Part shown: piece after piece, positions 21,453-31,497 of the stretch
Layout: the number at the start of each line of letters is the position of its first letter
Numbering within the stretch: position 1 is the stretch's first letter
NCBI RefSeq assembly: GCF_001598695.1
Contig: NZ_BCZK01000005.1
Coordinates: 124,001 to 188,000 of the forward strand
Reading direction: 5' to 3'
From: Klebsiella oxytoca NBRC 105695
GTDB lineage: Bacteria; Pseudomonadota; Gammaproteobacteria; Enterobacterales; Enterobacteriaceae
DNA: 64,000 bases
The notes under the pieces: generated by a model
The model's input: only the letters and a program-made list of their open reading frames with translations
Databases searched by the model: none
What the model was told of the DNA's origin: nothing
Position numbers and translations under genes: made by a program

Positions 21453-24400
21453 TTACTCTACGGGCTGCGGACGGGTAGGCCCGGCAGCGGCTTTATGGGT
21501 CGCGCTATGGCCACCAGCAGCGCCCTTACCGTCAAAATCAAAGCTCGGGCGAACCCAGTCGCTTTGACGAGGCGCTTCAGGGACGTAGTCTGGCGCAGGC
21601 GCGCGGGTCATCGGCGCGGTGGCGTGACGATTGGCGACCTTAACGACCGGCACAGTCGTGACAACAGGTTGAGTCTTCACTACCGGCTCTGCCGCCGGTG
21701 CCGGCTCAACCACCGGTTCGGAGACGACAGGCGCTTCTTCAACAGCGGCCGCGGCTTCTTCAACCGCAGCAGGTTCAGCGACCGCTGCTTCCGGCTCGAC
21801 AGCCTCTTTCGCCACGACGTCGACAGCTTCTGCGACAACCTCTTCGGCGACGGTTTCATCAGCCTCGGCAATCAGCTGCGGCTGTTCATCAACCGGTGCG
21901 GCGATAGCTTCCGGGTGCGTGGTTTCGACAACCGGAGCTTCAGGTTCGTTCATCATCGCCACAGGCTCAGAGATGACGACCGGCTCAACAACGCGCTCTT
22001 CAACTACCTCCGGGGCAACCACTTCAGAGACAGCCGGTTCAACGGCGGCCGCAGGGGTGATAACGGGGTCAACCGCGGTGGTAGCGAACTCCTGTACCTG
22101 CGCTTCTTCTTGCTGCTGGTCCTGCGGGCGAACGACAGGGTAACGGATCCACACTTTACCAGATGCCATTTCCGGCGATGCGCAGGCTACGGTCAGCGGC
22201 ATCGGGGATTGCGTCGGGTAACGCTCATCACGGTAGCGACGACGGCGTTGGCCGCTTACGCGCAGGTGACGAGGGGAACGGCGCGAACGACGCGGCATAC
22301 CGTTAGCTTCGCGTGCTTCGCCAGTATCGTCATGTTCCGCAGCGGTTTCAACAACTGCCGGCAGGTCGACTTTCGCCAGTTCCGTGCGCGGAGCTGCGGC
22401 CTCGGGTTGGACGGCTGGCGCTTCGATGACCTGAGGCGCGGCTACCGGCTCGACAACCTGCTCAGCGGCAGCAGATTCAATACGTACCTTCTGCGACAGC
22501 TGGCGCGGCTTGCGGCGCGGCATGGTCTGCACGCGTTCTTCCTGCTCGCTATCCTGTACGACCGGTTCTTCACGAGTTTGCGCTTTAGCTTCCTGCTGAA
22601 CCTGACGCTTCTCGTCGTTACGACGGCGATTGCGTTCACGGCGCGGCGGTTGATCATCGCGAGCTTTGCCTTTATCGCTATCTTCTGCCGTTGTCTGGCG
22701 GATGTCGCGAGGTTCGACGTTCTGCTGCTTCTCGCGGCGGTTACGGCGGTTTTCTTCGCGAGATTCACGAACTTCGCTATTCTCGGCACGATTGTCGCGG
22801 TTGTCACGATTATCGCGGTTATCCCGATTATCGCGGCGGTCGTTGCGATCGCGGCGGTTGTTGGCGCGCGGTTTGCGACGTTCCTGCTGGCGCTCGGATT
22901 TCTCCTCCGCTTTTTTCTCAACCTGGACTTCAGCCGGCTTAGTTTCTTCTGCGCCGGAGAAGATATTTTTCAGGGCGCTGAAGAAGCGTGCAACCAGACC
23001 CGGCTGCGCTGGCGCTGCCGACTTAGGTGCGGAAGCGGCTGGTGTTCCGACGGCAACCGTAGCTTTAGCAGGCTCTTGCTGAGCCGGCGCTGGTGGGGCA
23101 TCAGGCATGACAAAAGCGGCCAGCGCCGGTTGCTCCGGAAGTTTACGCTCGGCCGGCTCTTCATCAGAAGGCATAGCCATCTCTTCTTCGTGCAGTTTCG
23201 GCAGCAGATAGCTCAGCGTGGAGGTCTCTTCACCCTTACGTACGCGCAGAACGGAGTAGTGCGGCGTTTCCATCTGATCGTTTGGCACGATGATGACGCG
23301 TACATCGGCCTGGCGGGTTTCAATGGCGCTTACCGCAGCACGTTTTTCGTTCAGGAGGTACGAAGCAATCGGCACCGGAACGATAGCGTGAACTTCTTTA
23401 GTGTTCTCTTTCAGCGCTTCTTCTTCGATCAAGCGCAGAATGGAAAGCGACAGCGATTCGTTATCGCGTACGGTACCCGTTCCGCTACAGCGCGGGCAGA
23501 CGTGATGGCTGGACTCGCCAAGCGACGGGCTCAGACGCTGACGCGACATCTCCAGCAGGCCAAAGCGTGAAATGTGGCTGATCTGGATGCGCGCTCTGTC
23601 CTGGCGTACGGCTTCGCGCAGGCGGTTTTCTACCGCACGCTGGTGACGTACCGGGGTCATATCGATGAAGTCGATAACGATCAGACCGCCGAGGTCGCGC
23701 AGGCGCAGCTGGCGAGCAATTTCATCGGCCGCTTCCAGGTTGGTGTTAAACGCCGTTTCTTCGATGTCGCCGCCGCGGGTAGCACGGGCGGAGTTGATAT
23801 CGATAGCGGTGAGCGCTTCGGTGCTGTCGATTACGATAGAACCGCCAGAAGGCAGGCGCACTTCACGCTGGAAAGCGGATTCAATCTGCGACTCGATTTG
23901 GTAGTGGCTGAACAGCGGAATTTCACCGGTGTACAGCTTGATTTTGCTGCTGAAATCCGGACGCCCAAGAGCCGCGATATGCTGGCGCGCCAGCTCAAGC
24001 ACTTTCGGGTTGTCGATAAGAATTTCGCCGATATCCTGACGCAGATAGTCGCGGAAAGCGCGCACAATCACGTTACTTTCCTGATGGATCAGGAACGGAG
24101 CAGGGCGGCTTTCAGCGGCTTTCTGGATGGCTTCCCAGTGCTTCAGGCGGAAGCTTAAGTCCCACTGCAGCGCTTCGGCGGATTTGCCGACGCCAGCGGT
24201 GCGAACGATAAGTCCCATGCCATCCGGCAGCTCAAGGCTGGCCAGCGCTTCTTTCAGCTCGGTACGATCGTCACCCTCGATACGGCGTGAAATACCGCCA
24301 GCGCGTGGGTTATTCGGCATCAGTACCAGGTAGCTGCCCGCCAGGCTGATAAAGGTGGTCAGCGCGGCGCCTTTATTGCCGCGCTCTTCTTTATCAATCT

Positions 24401-24707
24401 GCACAATCACTTCCTGACCTTCACGCAGCACGTCCTTGATGTTAGGGCGGCCGTGGGAACTGTAGTTGGCAGGGAAGTATTCGCGGGCAATTTCTTTAAG
24501 AGGGAGGAAACCATGACGCTCGGCGCCATAATCAACAAACGCGGCTTCGAGACTAGGTTCAATACGAGTGATTTTGCCTTTGTAGATGTTCGCTTTTTTC
24601 TGTTCGTGCCCGGGGCTTTCGATATCCAGGTCGTACAGGCGCTGCCCATCAACAAGGGCGACGCGCAACTCTTCCTGCTGAGTTGCGTTGATTAACATTC
24701 TTTTCAT
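21453..24707 (-). CDS. rne: Ribonuclease E
   Basis: RNase E is the essential endonuclease and scaffold of the RNA degradosome at the inner membrane. The 1084 residues (E. coli 1061) begin [20 protein letters not shown]. The S1 domain lies near residues 35-125; catalytic D303 and D346 are in place; the zinc-link is CPRCSGTG with C404 and C407. A membrane-binding amphipathic stretch is visible in [16 protein letters not shown]. The C-terminal half is disordered: arginine-rich RNA-binding region with NRD repeats, a long Ala/Glu/Val/Pro-rich linker, and a conserved end ([18 protein letters not shown]) expected to bind PNPase. Its mRNA is autoregulated through the long leader. Confidence 0.98.
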   Translation of the reverse strand: MKRMLINATQQEELRVALVDGQRLYDLDIESPGHEQKKANIYKGKITRIEPSLEAAFVDYGAERHGFLPLKEIAREYFPANYSSHGRPNIKDVLREGQEVIVQIDKEERGNKGAALTTFISLAGSYLVLMPNNPRAGGISRRIEGDDRTELKEALASLELPDGMGLIVRTAGVGKSAEALQWDLSFRLKHWEAIQKAAESRPAPFLIHQESNVIVRAFRDYLRQDIGEILIDNPKVLELARQHIAALGRPDFSSKIKLYTGEIPLFSHYQIESQIESAFQREVRLPSGGSIVIDSTEALTAIDINSARATRGGDIEETAFNTNLEAADEIARQLRLRDLGGLIVIDFIDMTPVRHQRAVENRLREAVRQDRARIQISHISRFGLLEMSRQRLSPSLGESSHHVCPRCSGTGTVRDNESLSLSILRLIEEEALKENTKEVHAIVPVPIASYLLNEKRAAVSAIETRQADVRVIIVPNDQMETPHYSVLRVRKGEETSTLSYLLPKLHEEEMAMPSDEEPAERKLPEQPALAAFVMPDAPPAPAQQEPAKATVAVGTPAASAPKSAAPAQPGLVARFFSALKNIFSGAEETKPAEVQVEKKAEEKSERQQERRKPRANNRRDRNDRRDNRDNRDNRDNRDNRAENSEVRESREENRRNRREKQQNVEPRDIRQTTAEDSDKGKARDDQPPRRERNRRRNDEKRQVQQEAKAQTREEPVVQDSEQEERVQTMPRRKPRQLSQKVRIESAAAEQVVEPVAAPQVIEAPAVQPEAAAPRTELAKVDLPAVVETAAEHDDTGEAREANGMPRRSRRSPRHLRVSGQRRRRYRDERYPTQSPMPLTVACASPEMASGKVWIRYPVVRPQDQQQEEAQVQEFATTAVDPVITPAAAVEPAVSEVVAPEVVEERVVEPVVISEPVAMMNEPEAPVVETTHPEAIAAPVDEQPQLIAEADETVAEEVVAEAVDVVAKEAVEPEAAVAEPAAVEEAAAAVEEAPVVSEPVVEPAPAAEPVVKTQPVVTTVPVVKVANRHATAPMTRAPAPDYVPEAPRQSDWVRPSFDFDGKGAAGGHSATHKAAAGPTRPQPVE
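22791..22835 (-). repeat. Five tandem 9-base units in rne
   Basis: Five consecutive 9-base units (such as ATTATCGCG and GTTATCCCG on the plus strand) encode repeated Arg-Asp-Asn in the arginine-rich RNA-binding segment of RNase E. The unit is in frame, so copy-number change would only alter linker length. Confidence 0.8.
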
Positions 24708-25404
24708 CGTAACTTACTCATTATTCTTACATTGACGACTAAGCTACGGGCAGAGTAACGCCTTACCGGGGGAAACCGATGGCCTCGTGTCTGTTTCACG
24801 TCGCCAACCTCACGGTTGTCGCGCGCTTAAGAGGCGCAGAGTGTCGGTCGCCTGTATTTCAAACGGAAACACAGCGCAATTATCAGGGGAACTGCCTGGG
24901 ATGTATCACCAGAGAAGATTCCATTTATACCCATCGTTTTTCAAGCAGCAGGCGTGGCGGCTTAACCTGCTCATTCTAATCATTTGATCGAAATGAGCGC
25001 CGGGATATCCCAGTGTGAACGCCTTCCTGCGACGTGAAATCCATAGAGCCTGTACCGGTAAGGACTGCAACCCGCAGCCCGCTAACTGTCTGAAAGATCA
25101 ATACGTCTTACGCCATTGCTGCGTTGATGATCGGTCAGACAAAATTGGTCATTCCGCTAATTTCTTGTTCTAACAAGTTTCAGCACGGAAAACGGCATCA
25201 TTATTCCATTGCTAAGCTCGTTATAGCAAGTTGACTTTCACCTTTTATCACCCGGTTACCCACAGTTTTTTCACCCGCGTATACGGATTGTTCTAATAAC
25301 AAACAAAACGATGATGAAGCATGCGGCGAAAACCGGATGATAATAAATATAAGCATATAAAAATGAGTGGCGCTAATGCGTCGGGCTATTTAGAATCGCG
25401 CACC
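24708..25404. promoter_or_regulatory. rne leader and rne/rluC divergent promoter region
   Basis: This 697-base gap has no convincing gene. The left part is the long 5' untranslated region of rne. On the minus strand it contains the GC hairpin GGGCTGCGGGTTGCAGTCC (25080-25062) flanked by conserved sequence that I recognise from the E. coli rne leader, where such hairpins mediate feedback cleavage by RNase E. The right part is AT-rich and should carry the rne and rluC promoters. Short open frames here have no support. Confidence 0.7.
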
Positions 25405-26358
25405 ATGAAAACTGAGATCCCAAGCGTAAAAATGGTTGCCATTGCTGATGATGAAGCAGGGCAACGTATCGACAACTTTTTGCGTACGCAGCTGAAGGGC
25501 GTACCAAAGAGTATGATTTATCGCATCTTGCGAAAAGGCGAGGTGCGGGTCAATAAAAAGCGCGTCAAGCCTGAGTATAAGCTGGAAGCCGGCGACGAAG
25601 TGCGCATTCCGCCGGTCCGCGTCGCGGAGAAAGAAGAAGAGGCGGTCTCTCCCCACCTGCAGAAAGTTGCTGCGCTGGCCGATGTGATTTTATATGAAGA
25701 CGATCATATTCTGGTGCTTAATAAACCTTCCGGGACAGCGGTACACGGCGGCAGCGGGTTGAGCTTCGGCGTGATTGAAGGTCTGCGCGCGCTGCGCCCG
25801 GAAGCGCGCTTCCTTGAGCTGGTGCATCGCCTCGATCGCGATACCTCTGGCGTTCTGTTGGTCGCCAAAAAGCGTTCCGCGCTGCGTTCCCTGCACGAGC
25901 AGCTGCGCGACAAAGGAATGCAAAAAGACTACCTGGCGCTGGTGCGCGGGCAGTGGCAGTCCCACACTAAAGTGGTGCAGGCTCCGCTGCTGAAGAATAT
26001 TCTGCAGAGCGGTGAACGCATCGTGCGGGTTAACCAGGAGGGGAAACCGTCGGAAACGCGTTTTAAAGTCGAAGAGCGTTATCCCCATGCGACCCTGGTG
26101 CGCTGCAGCCCGGTAACCGGCCGTACCCATCAAATCCGCGTGCATACCCAATATGCCGGTCACCCTATCGCTTTTGATGATCGCTACGGCGACCGGGAAT
26201 TCGATAAGCAGCTGTCAGGCACCGGCCTTAACCGGCTGTTCCTGCATGCGGCGGCGCTGAAGTTTACGCATCCGGGGACAGGGGAAGTGATGCGTGTTGA
26301 AGCGCCTTTAGATAACCAGCTTAAGCGTTGCCTGCAGGTTTTACGTAACACGAAGTGA
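25405..26358 (+). CDS. rluC: RluC 23S rRNA pseudouridine synthase
   Basis: RluC makes pseudouridine at 23S rRNA positions 955, 2504 and 2580. The 317-residue protein (E. coli 319) has an N-terminal S4 RNA-binding domain (GQRIDNFLRTQLKGVPKSMI) and the RluA-type catalytic domain with D144 in HRLDRDTSG, plus GRTHQIRVHTQYAGHPI. ATG 25405 aligns with the E. coli start MKTE; the frame is open from 25321 but the added 28 residues do not match. The ribosome site is weak. It is divergent from rne. Confidence 0.95.
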   Translation: MKTEIPSVKMVAIADDEAGQRIDNFLRTQLKGVPKSMIYRILRKGEVRVNKKRVKPEYKLEAGDEVRIPPVRVAEKEEEAVSPHLQKVAALADVILYEDDHILVLNKPSGTAVHGGSGLSFGVIEGLRALRPEARFLELVHRLDRDTSGVLLVAKKRSALRSLHEQLRDKGMQKDYLALVRGQWQSHTKVVQAPLLKNILQSGERIVRVNQEGKPSETRFKVEERYPHATLVRCSPVTGRTHQIRVHTQYAGHPIAFDDRYGDREFDKQLSGTGLNRLFLHAAALKFTHPGTGEVMRVEAPLDNQLKRCLQVLRNTK

Positions 26359-26369
26359 TACGGACTTGC

Positions 26370-27515
26370 TCAGGGCTTGAGCCACTTATCAAGCCAGGGG
26401 AACACTTCATCCTGCTGTTCTTGATAAAAGACGTGGCCCAGTTCCGGCCACGTTCTGGTCTCCAGCTTATCCTGCGCGTTCTGTGACGCCCATACGTTAT
26501 GCACCTTAGCGAAGGCGTCATTAACGGCTGCAGCGGGAAACAGCTTATCCTGCCCTCCGCTATAAATCAGCATCGGCCTGGGCGCTGCAATGCTGGCGAT
26601 GTCGGGAATATCAAGATGTCCGGCCAGGCCCGGATGAAGCATATAAAACGCCGATTGACCGCGCAGAACGTTGTTGCCTGGCTGCATCAGGCCGTTCCAG
26701 GTACCGAACCAGGAGATCGCGGCAGTGGCGGCGACTTTGTCAGACAGGGCGGCCAGTTGCCAGGCGCGAAAACCGCCCATTGAAAAACCCAGTACCCCGA
26801 TGCGTTTATTATCAACCTCTTTTAACGTACTGACGAAATCCACGGTTCGCAGATCTTCATAGGCGACTTCCCCTGCCAGCGAGCGCCCAAGGTTAAAATA
26901 GTTACTGGCCAGCGCCTGCTGCTGCTCGTAGGTCATGGGGCCGCGATCCCCCCAGCCCGGGCTATCAATGGCGATGACAACATACCCGCGCTGCGCCAGC
27001 TCATCGCCGATGAACCGACCGCTGAAAAATTTATCTGCCCATGCCTCGGCGCTGGCCAGGCGTGCGGCATCCCGCAAAGGACGAATCAGTTTCTCCTTGC
27101 CTATGTCAAATTTTGAGCCATGGTCGTGCAGCAGGACAATGGCCGGGTGAGGGCCTGCTGATTTGGGCGTTAACATCAGAGCGGCAATCCGGTTTTCATC
27201 TGTGACGTTAAATGCCAGTTTCTCGGCGCGATAGGTGCCCCGATCTTCGCTCATCAGCGTTTGTGGGGTGAACGGGCTTGCTGATGTCGGCGTTAGCAGG
27301 GATTGCCGAAGCAGCGTGCGGGCGTGCTCTCGCCATTGATCGAAATGACGATACTTTCCAGAGAGCCACGAGTCCGGATACGTCATCTGCGCTTTCAACT
27401 GTTGCCAGGAGGCGGGTAAATTGCCTTCTACGACGCCCTGGCGCTGCCAGTCGCTCGCGTTGACGCTGGCGGCGGCCAGCAGGGTGAGGGTCAAAAGCGT
27501 AGCGCGAAAAGGCAT
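26370..27515 (-). CDS. Exported alpha/beta hydrolase, dienelactone-hydrolase-like
   Basis: This 381-residue protein starts with a Sec-type signal (MPFRATLLTLTLLAAASVNA) and has an alpha/beta hydrolase fold. A catalytic triad can be read: Ser245 in GFSMGG, Asp323 in SGGQDKLFP and His361 in ELGHVF; the oxyanion-side motif is LLHDHGS. The overall look is of the dienelactone hydrolase/acetyl-esterase group, acting in the periplasm; substrate is unknown. GGAG six bases before the ATG supports the start. It lies between rluC and yceF, where E. coli K-12 has no such gene, so it is an accessory insertion. A palindrome sits just upstream. Confidence 0.78.
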   Translation of the reverse strand: MPFRATLLTLTLLAAASVNASDWQRQGVVEGNLPASWQQLKAQMTYPDSWLSGKYRHFDQWREHARTLLRQSLLTPTSASPFTPQTLMSEDRGTYRAEKLAFNVTDENRIAALMLTPKSAGPHPAIVLLHDHGSKFDIGKEKLIRPLRDAARLASAEAWADKFFSGRFIGDELAQRGYVVIAIDSPGWGDRGPMTYEQQQALASNYFNLGRSLAGEVAYEDLRTVDFVSTLKEVDNKRIGVLGFSMGGFRAWQLAALSDKVAATAAISWFGTWNGLMQPGNNVLRGQSAFYMLHPGLAGHLDIPDIASIAAPRPMLIYSGGQDKLFPAAAVNDAFAKVHNVWASQNAQDKLETRTWPELGHVFYQEQQDEVFPWLDKWLKP

Positions 27516-27532
27516 AGTGGCTCCATTTTTAA

Positions 27533-27551
27533 AATAAAACGTTGTTTTATT
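27533..27551. promoter_or_regulatory. Perfect 8-3-8 palindrome upstream of the hydrolase
   Basis: AATAAAAC-GTT-GTTTTATT has perfect 8-bp arms and lies 18-36 bases before the hydrolase start codon. It has the size of a TetR/GntR-type operator; no regulator gene is adjacent. Confidence 0.4.
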
Positions 27552-27689
27552 ATTTTAATGGTGCGGCAAAAATAAACTGTGACAGGTAAGGCATTACTGT
27601 TGTGGGGGAGTACGCGTTGAACTGCTGCGTGGCGTTAAACAAACTCGACGCGGATGGATCTGTGACTTAAGTTATTGATAAACGGCGTT

Positions 27690-27725
27690 ATGGCATCGGG
27701 AAAAACACACCCTCTCCGATGCCAT
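27690..27725 (-). terminator. Hairpin after yceF
   Basis: ATGGCATCGG (27690-27699) and CCGATGCCAT (27716-27725) form a perfect 10-bp stem 12 bases beyond the yceF stop. The T-rich part lies in the loop (minus strand GTGTTTTT), so it is a probable but not classical terminator. Confidence 0.5.
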
Positions 27726-27737
27726 GCGTCATTATGT

Positions 27738-28322
27738 TCAGGTGAGCAGGGGATTGAATCCTTCCCGGCGCAGCATTTGACATAACGCGATGAGCGGTAA
27801 ACCGACCAGCGCGTTAGGATCGCGGCCCTCGAGTCTCTCGAACAGCGTGATGCCTAATCCTTCGCTTTTGAAACTGCCGGCGCACTGCAGCGGATTTTCT
27901 TTGCGGATATAGCTTTCAATTTCCCGATCGCTTAAATGGCGGAAGTGGACGTCAAAGGGTTCACATTCAGTTTGTAGATGACCCCTGGCAGAGTTATATA
28001 GCGCGAGGCCGGTGTAGAACGTGACGATGGTGCCGCTGGCCTTTCTCAACTGGCGATGGGCGTTCTCTTCGGTATGCGGTTTGCCGGTAATTTCACCGTC
28101 CAGGACACAAACCTGATCGGAGCCTATAATGAGGTGCTGCGGATAGCGTGCGGCGAGGGCCTGCGCTTTTGCCTGCGCCAGACGCATCACCAGCTGGCGG
28201 GCGGGCTCGCCGGGCAGCGGGGTTTCATCTACGTCCGGCGCCGCGCATTCAAAAGGCACCGACAGCTTTTCCAGCAGCATTCGCCGCCAGGGCGAGGTTG
28301 ACGCGAGGATCAGTTCAGACAT
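27738..28322 (-). CDS. yceF: YceF 7-methyl-GTP pyrophosphatase (Maf family)
   Basis: YceF is a Maf-family house-cleaning nucleotide pyrophosphatase that hydrolyses 7-methyl-GTP. The 194 residues equal E. coli YceF. The family start [17 protein letters not shown], the VDET motif, [12 protein letters not shown] and the end [15 protein letters not shown] are all present. It is cytoplasmic and divergent from yceD. Confidence 0.95.
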   Translation of the reverse strand: MSELILASTSPWRRMLLEKLSVPFECAAPDVDETPLPGEPARQLVMRLAQAKAQALAARYPQHLIIGSDQVCVLDGEITGKPHTEENAHRQLRKASGTIVTFYTGLALYNSARGHLQTECEPFDVHFRHLSDREIESYIRKENPLQCAGSFKSEGLGITLFERLEGRDPNALVGLPLIALCQMLRREGFNPLLT

Positions 28323-28463
28323 ATTTTTTCATCCACATATAGCGCTTCGCAGAGCATCATTTTAAACTATGCGCCGCAATGTGTGCGAATAAATGGCAAA
28401 AGGCAACCTGAGGCTGCCTTTTTCTTTGACTCTATGACGTTACAAAGTTAATATGCGCGCCCT

Positions 28464-28985
28464 ATGCAAAAGGTAAAATTACCCCTGACTCTCGATCCGG
28501 TTCGCACGGCTCAAAAGCGCTTAGATTACCAAGGTATCTATACCCGTGATCAGGCTGTGCGCGTCGCTGATTCTGTTGTCAGCGTGGACAGCGATGTGGA
28601 ATGCAGCATGTCGTTCGCTATTGATAACCAGCGTCTTGCCGTTTTAAGCGGCGATGCGACGGTGTCGGTAACCCTCGAATGTCAGCGTTGCGGGAAACCG
28701 TTCCCCCATCATGTTCACACAACGTATTGTTTCAGCCCCGTCAGAAATGACGAACAGGCCGAGGCACTGCCGGAAGCGTATGAGCCGATTGAGGTTAACG
28801 AATTCGGTGAAATCGATCTGCTGGCGCTGGTTGAAGATGAAATTATCCTCTCCTTGCCTGTAGTTCCGGTGCATGATTCTGAACACTGTGAAGTGTCCGA
28901 CGCGGACATGGTCTTTGGTGAACTGCCTGAAGAGGCACAAAAACCAAATCCATTTTCCGTATTAGCCAGCTTAAAGCATAAGTAA
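28464..28985 (+). CDS. yceD: YceD 23S rRNA accumulation protein (DUF177)
   Basis: YceD is required for normal 23S rRNA accumulation and is co-conserved with rpmF. The 173-residue protein matches E. coli YceD, starting [20 protein letters not shown] and containing the CQRCGKPF motif and an acidic C-terminal half ([20 protein letters not shown]). It opens the yceD-rpmF-plsX-fabHDG run and is followed 16 bases later by rpmF. Confidence 0.94.
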   Translation: MQKVKLPLTLDPVRTAQKRLDYQGIYTRDQAVRVADSVVSVDSDVECSMSFAIDNQRLAVLSGDATVSVTLECQRCGKPFPHHVHTTYCFSPVRNDEQAEALPEAYEPIEVNEFGEIDLLALVEDEIILSLPVVPVHDSEHCEVSDADMVFGELPEEAQKPNPFSVLASLKHK

Positions 28986-28989
28986 TTGA

Positions 28990-29175
<186 letters not shown>

Positions 29176-29194
29176 TCACGCATTACTCCATGGA

Positions 29195-29294
29195 TTTCGC
29201 GTTGCAAGAAGACGCAAGCGAGAGAAGCGCCGGGAGCATAGCTCACTATGTGACTGGTGTGAACGAGCGCAGTCAACGCACTTGCAGCGCGAAA
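29195..29294. repeat. ERIC-like palindromic element in the rpmF-plsX gap
   Basis: Ends TTCGCGTTGCAAG (29196-29208) and CTTGCAGCGCGAA (29281-29293) are inverted copies with one mismatch. The core (GGAGCATAGCTCACTATG, then TGACTGGTGTGAACGAGCGC) resembles the enterobacterial repetitive intergenic consensus core. At about 100 bases it is shorter than the usual 127. It lies inside the rpmF-plsX transcript and should fold into a long hairpin. Confidence 0.65.
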
Positions 29295-29377
29295 GACGAA
29301 GAGTAAAAGCGTGATGAAGCTTAGTGAGGATCTCCCCGGGTAACTGGGGAATAACCGAACCGAGCAGCGACGATACC

Positions 29378-30475
29378 TTGACACGTCTAACCCTGGCGTT
29401 AGATGTCATGGGCGGGGATTTTGGCCCTTCCGTGACAGTGCCTGCAGCATTGCAGGCACTGAACTCTAATTCACAACTCACACTTCTTTTAGTCGGCGAT
29501 CCCGACACTATCGCGCCATTACTTGCCAAAGCTGATTTTGAACAACGTTCACGTCTGCAGGTTATCCCTGCGCAGTCAGTTATTGCCAGTGATGCCCGGC
29601 CCGCGCAAGCGATTCGCGCCAGCCGCGGTAGCTCAATGCGCATTGCGCTGGAGTTAGTAAAAGAAGGGCGGGCGCAGGCCTGCGTCAGCGCGGGTAATAC
29701 CGGAGCGCTAATGGGGCTGGCGAAGCTGTTGCTCAAACCCATTGAGGGGATTGAGCGCCCTGCGCTGGTTACCATGCTGCCGCACCAGCTGAAGGGCAAA
29801 ACGGTGGTGCTGGATTTAGGCGCCAACGTGGATTGCGATAGCACTATGCTGGTGCAGTTTGCCGTCATGGGGGCGGTCCTTGCGGAAGAAGTTATTGGTA
29901 TTAAGGATCCCCGCGTTGCGCTTCTGAATATCGGCGAAGAAGAGATGAAAGGTCTCAGCAGCATTCGCGACGCGGCGGCCGTTTTGAAAACTTTGCCAAC
30001 CCTCAACTATATTGGGTATCTGGAAGCCAACGAGTTGTTGACGGGGAAAACGGATGTGTTGGTTTGTGATGGATTCACGGGCAACGTCACATTAAAAACG
30101 ATGGAAGGTGTTGTCAGAATGTTCCTTTCACTGTTGAAATCACAGGGAGAGGGGAAAAAAAGGTCGTGGTGGCTGCTTTTATTAAAGCGTTGGTTACAAA
30201 AAAGCCTGTCGAGGCGATTCAGTCACCTCAACCCCGACCAGTATAATGGTGCCTGTCTGTTAGGATTACGCGGTTCCGTGATCAAAAGTCATGGGGCTGC
30301 CAATCAGCGCGCTTTTTGCGTGGCGATAGAGCAGGCAGTGCAGGCTGTGCAGCGGCAGATTCCTCAGCGAATTGCCGCTCGCCTGGAATCTTTATACCCT
30401 GCAGGTTTCGAATTGCCTGAGGACGGCAGAAGCGGGAACGCCAGGCCTCAAAGCCCGGTGACCGGAAACGACTGA
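29378..30475 (+). CDS. plsX: PlsX phosphate acyltransferase
   Basis: PlsX converts acyl-ACP to acyl-phosphate for phospholipid synthesis at the membrane surface. From TTG 29378 the protein has 365 residues and aligns with E. coli PlsX (356): [35 protein letters not shown] and [15 protein letters not shown]. The TTG start matches the family N-terminus; the frame open to 29324 adds unrelated residues. The C-terminus ([21 protein letters not shown]) is about nine residues longer than in E. coli. fabH follows after 53 bases. Confidence 0.93.
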   Translation: MTRLTLALDVMGGDFGPSVTVPAALQALNSNSQLTLLLVGDPDTIAPLLAKADFEQRSRLQVIPAQSVIASDARPAQAIRASRGSSMRIALELVKEGRAQACVSAGNTGALMGLAKLLLKPIEGIERPALVTMLPHQLKGKTVVLDLGANVDCDSTMLVQFAVMGAVLAEEVIGIKDPRVALLNIGEEEMKGLSSIRDAAAVLKTLPTLNYIGYLEANELLTGKTDVLVCDGFTGNVTLKTMEGVVRMFLSLLKSQGEGKKRSWWLLLLKRWLQKSLSRRFSHLNPDQYNGACLLGLRGSVIKSHGAANQRAFCVAIEQAVQAVQRQIPQRIAARLESLYPAGFELPEDGRSGNARPQSPVTGND

Positions 30476-30528
30476 CGCCTCGCAGTTTGAGTTAACCAGG
30501 TATATTACCCAAGAGTGACTGAGCGTAC

Positions 30529-31482
30529 ATGTATACGAAGATTATTGGTACCGGCAGCTATCTGCCTGAGCACGTGCGTACGAACGCTGAACTGGAAAAT
30601 ATGGTCGATACGTCAGACGAGTGGATTGTCACTCGTACCGGTATCCGTGAGCGTCGTATTGCCGCGCCGAACGAAACAGTTGCTACCATGGGCCTTGAAG
30701 CCGCTAAGCATGCGCTGGATATGGCGGGCGTAAAGCCGGAGCAAATTGGTCTGATTATTGTTGCGACCACCTCCGGTACCCATGCGTTTCCCAGCTCGGC
30801 TTGCCAGATTCAATCAATGCTGGGTATTAAAGGTTGCCCGGCCTTCGACGTCGCTGCGGCCTGCGCGGGTTTCACCTACGCGCTCAGCGTTGCCGATCAA
30901 TACGTGAAAAACGGCGCGGTCGATTACGCGCTGGTGATCGGCGCTGATGTTCTGGCGCGTACCTGCGATCCTGCCGATCGCGGAACCATTATCATTTTCG
31001 GCGACGGCGCAGGTGCCGTGGTGCTGGGGGCTTCCGAAGAGCCGGGTATTATCTCTACGCATCTGCATGCGGATGGGAGCTACGGCGAACTGCTGACGCT
31101 ACCGAACGCCGATCGCGTCGATCCGGAAAACCCGATCTTCCTGACCATGGCGGGCAACGAAGTCTTTAAAGTGGCCGTGACCGAGCTGGCTCATATCGTC
31201 GATGAAACTTTAGCTGCGAATAATCTCGAGCGTTCGTCGCTGGACTGGCTGGTACCACATCAGGCTAACCTGCGTATTATCAGCGCCACGGCGAAGAAGC
31301 TGGGCATGTCGATGGACAACGTCGTCGTCACGCTCGACAGGCACGGTAATACTTCAGCCGCTTCTGTGCCTTGTGCGCTGGATGAAGCCGTGCGCGATGG
31401 CCGCATTCAACGTGGTCAGCTTATTCTGCTGGAAGCCTTTGGTGGCGGTTTCACCTGGGGTTCCGCGCTGGTTCGTTTTTAG
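30529..31482 (+). CDS. fabH: FabH beta-ketoacyl-ACP synthase III
   Basis: FabH condenses acetyl-CoA with malonyl-ACP to start fatty-acid synthesis. The 317 residues equal E. coli FabH. Cys112 is in [11 protein letters not shown]; the histidine and asparagine of the triad are in VPHQANLRI and RHGNTSAAS. It lies in the plsX-fabH-fabD-fabG series, with fabD 15 bases downstream. Confidence 0.97.
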   Translation: MYTKIIGTGSYLPEHVRTNAELENMVDTSDEWIVTRTGIRERRIAAPNETVATMGLEAAKHALDMAGVKPEQIGLIIVATTSGTHAFPSSACQIQSMLGIKGCPAFDVAAACAGFTYALSVADQYVKNGAVDYALVIGADVLARTCDPADRGTIIIFGDGAGAVVLGASEEPGIISTHLHADGSYGELLTLPNADRVDPENPIFLTMAGNEVFKVAVTELAHIVDETLAANNLERSSLDWLVPHQANLRIISATAKKLGMSMDNVVVTLDRHGNTSAASVPCALDEAVRDGRIQRGQLILLEAFGGGFTWGSALVRF

Positions 31483-31497
31483 GATAAGGATTTAAAC

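Noticed and set aside
21495-23570. Long 691-codon open frame antisense to rne
   Set aside because: It lies opposite the repetitive Ala/Glu/Val/Arg-rich part of RNase E. Codon bias of rne keeps this frame open; the product is low-complexity and has no start signal or family resemblance.
24708-25404. Small genes in the rne-rluC gap
   Set aside because: Two overlapping frames of 66 codons are present near 24780-24990, but they lie in the conserved rne leader, have no ribosome site and resemble nothing known.
29176-29377. Short open frames in the rpmF-plsX gap
   Set aside because: They read through the ERIC-like palindrome on both strands, lack ribosome sites and give Arg-rich low-complexity products.
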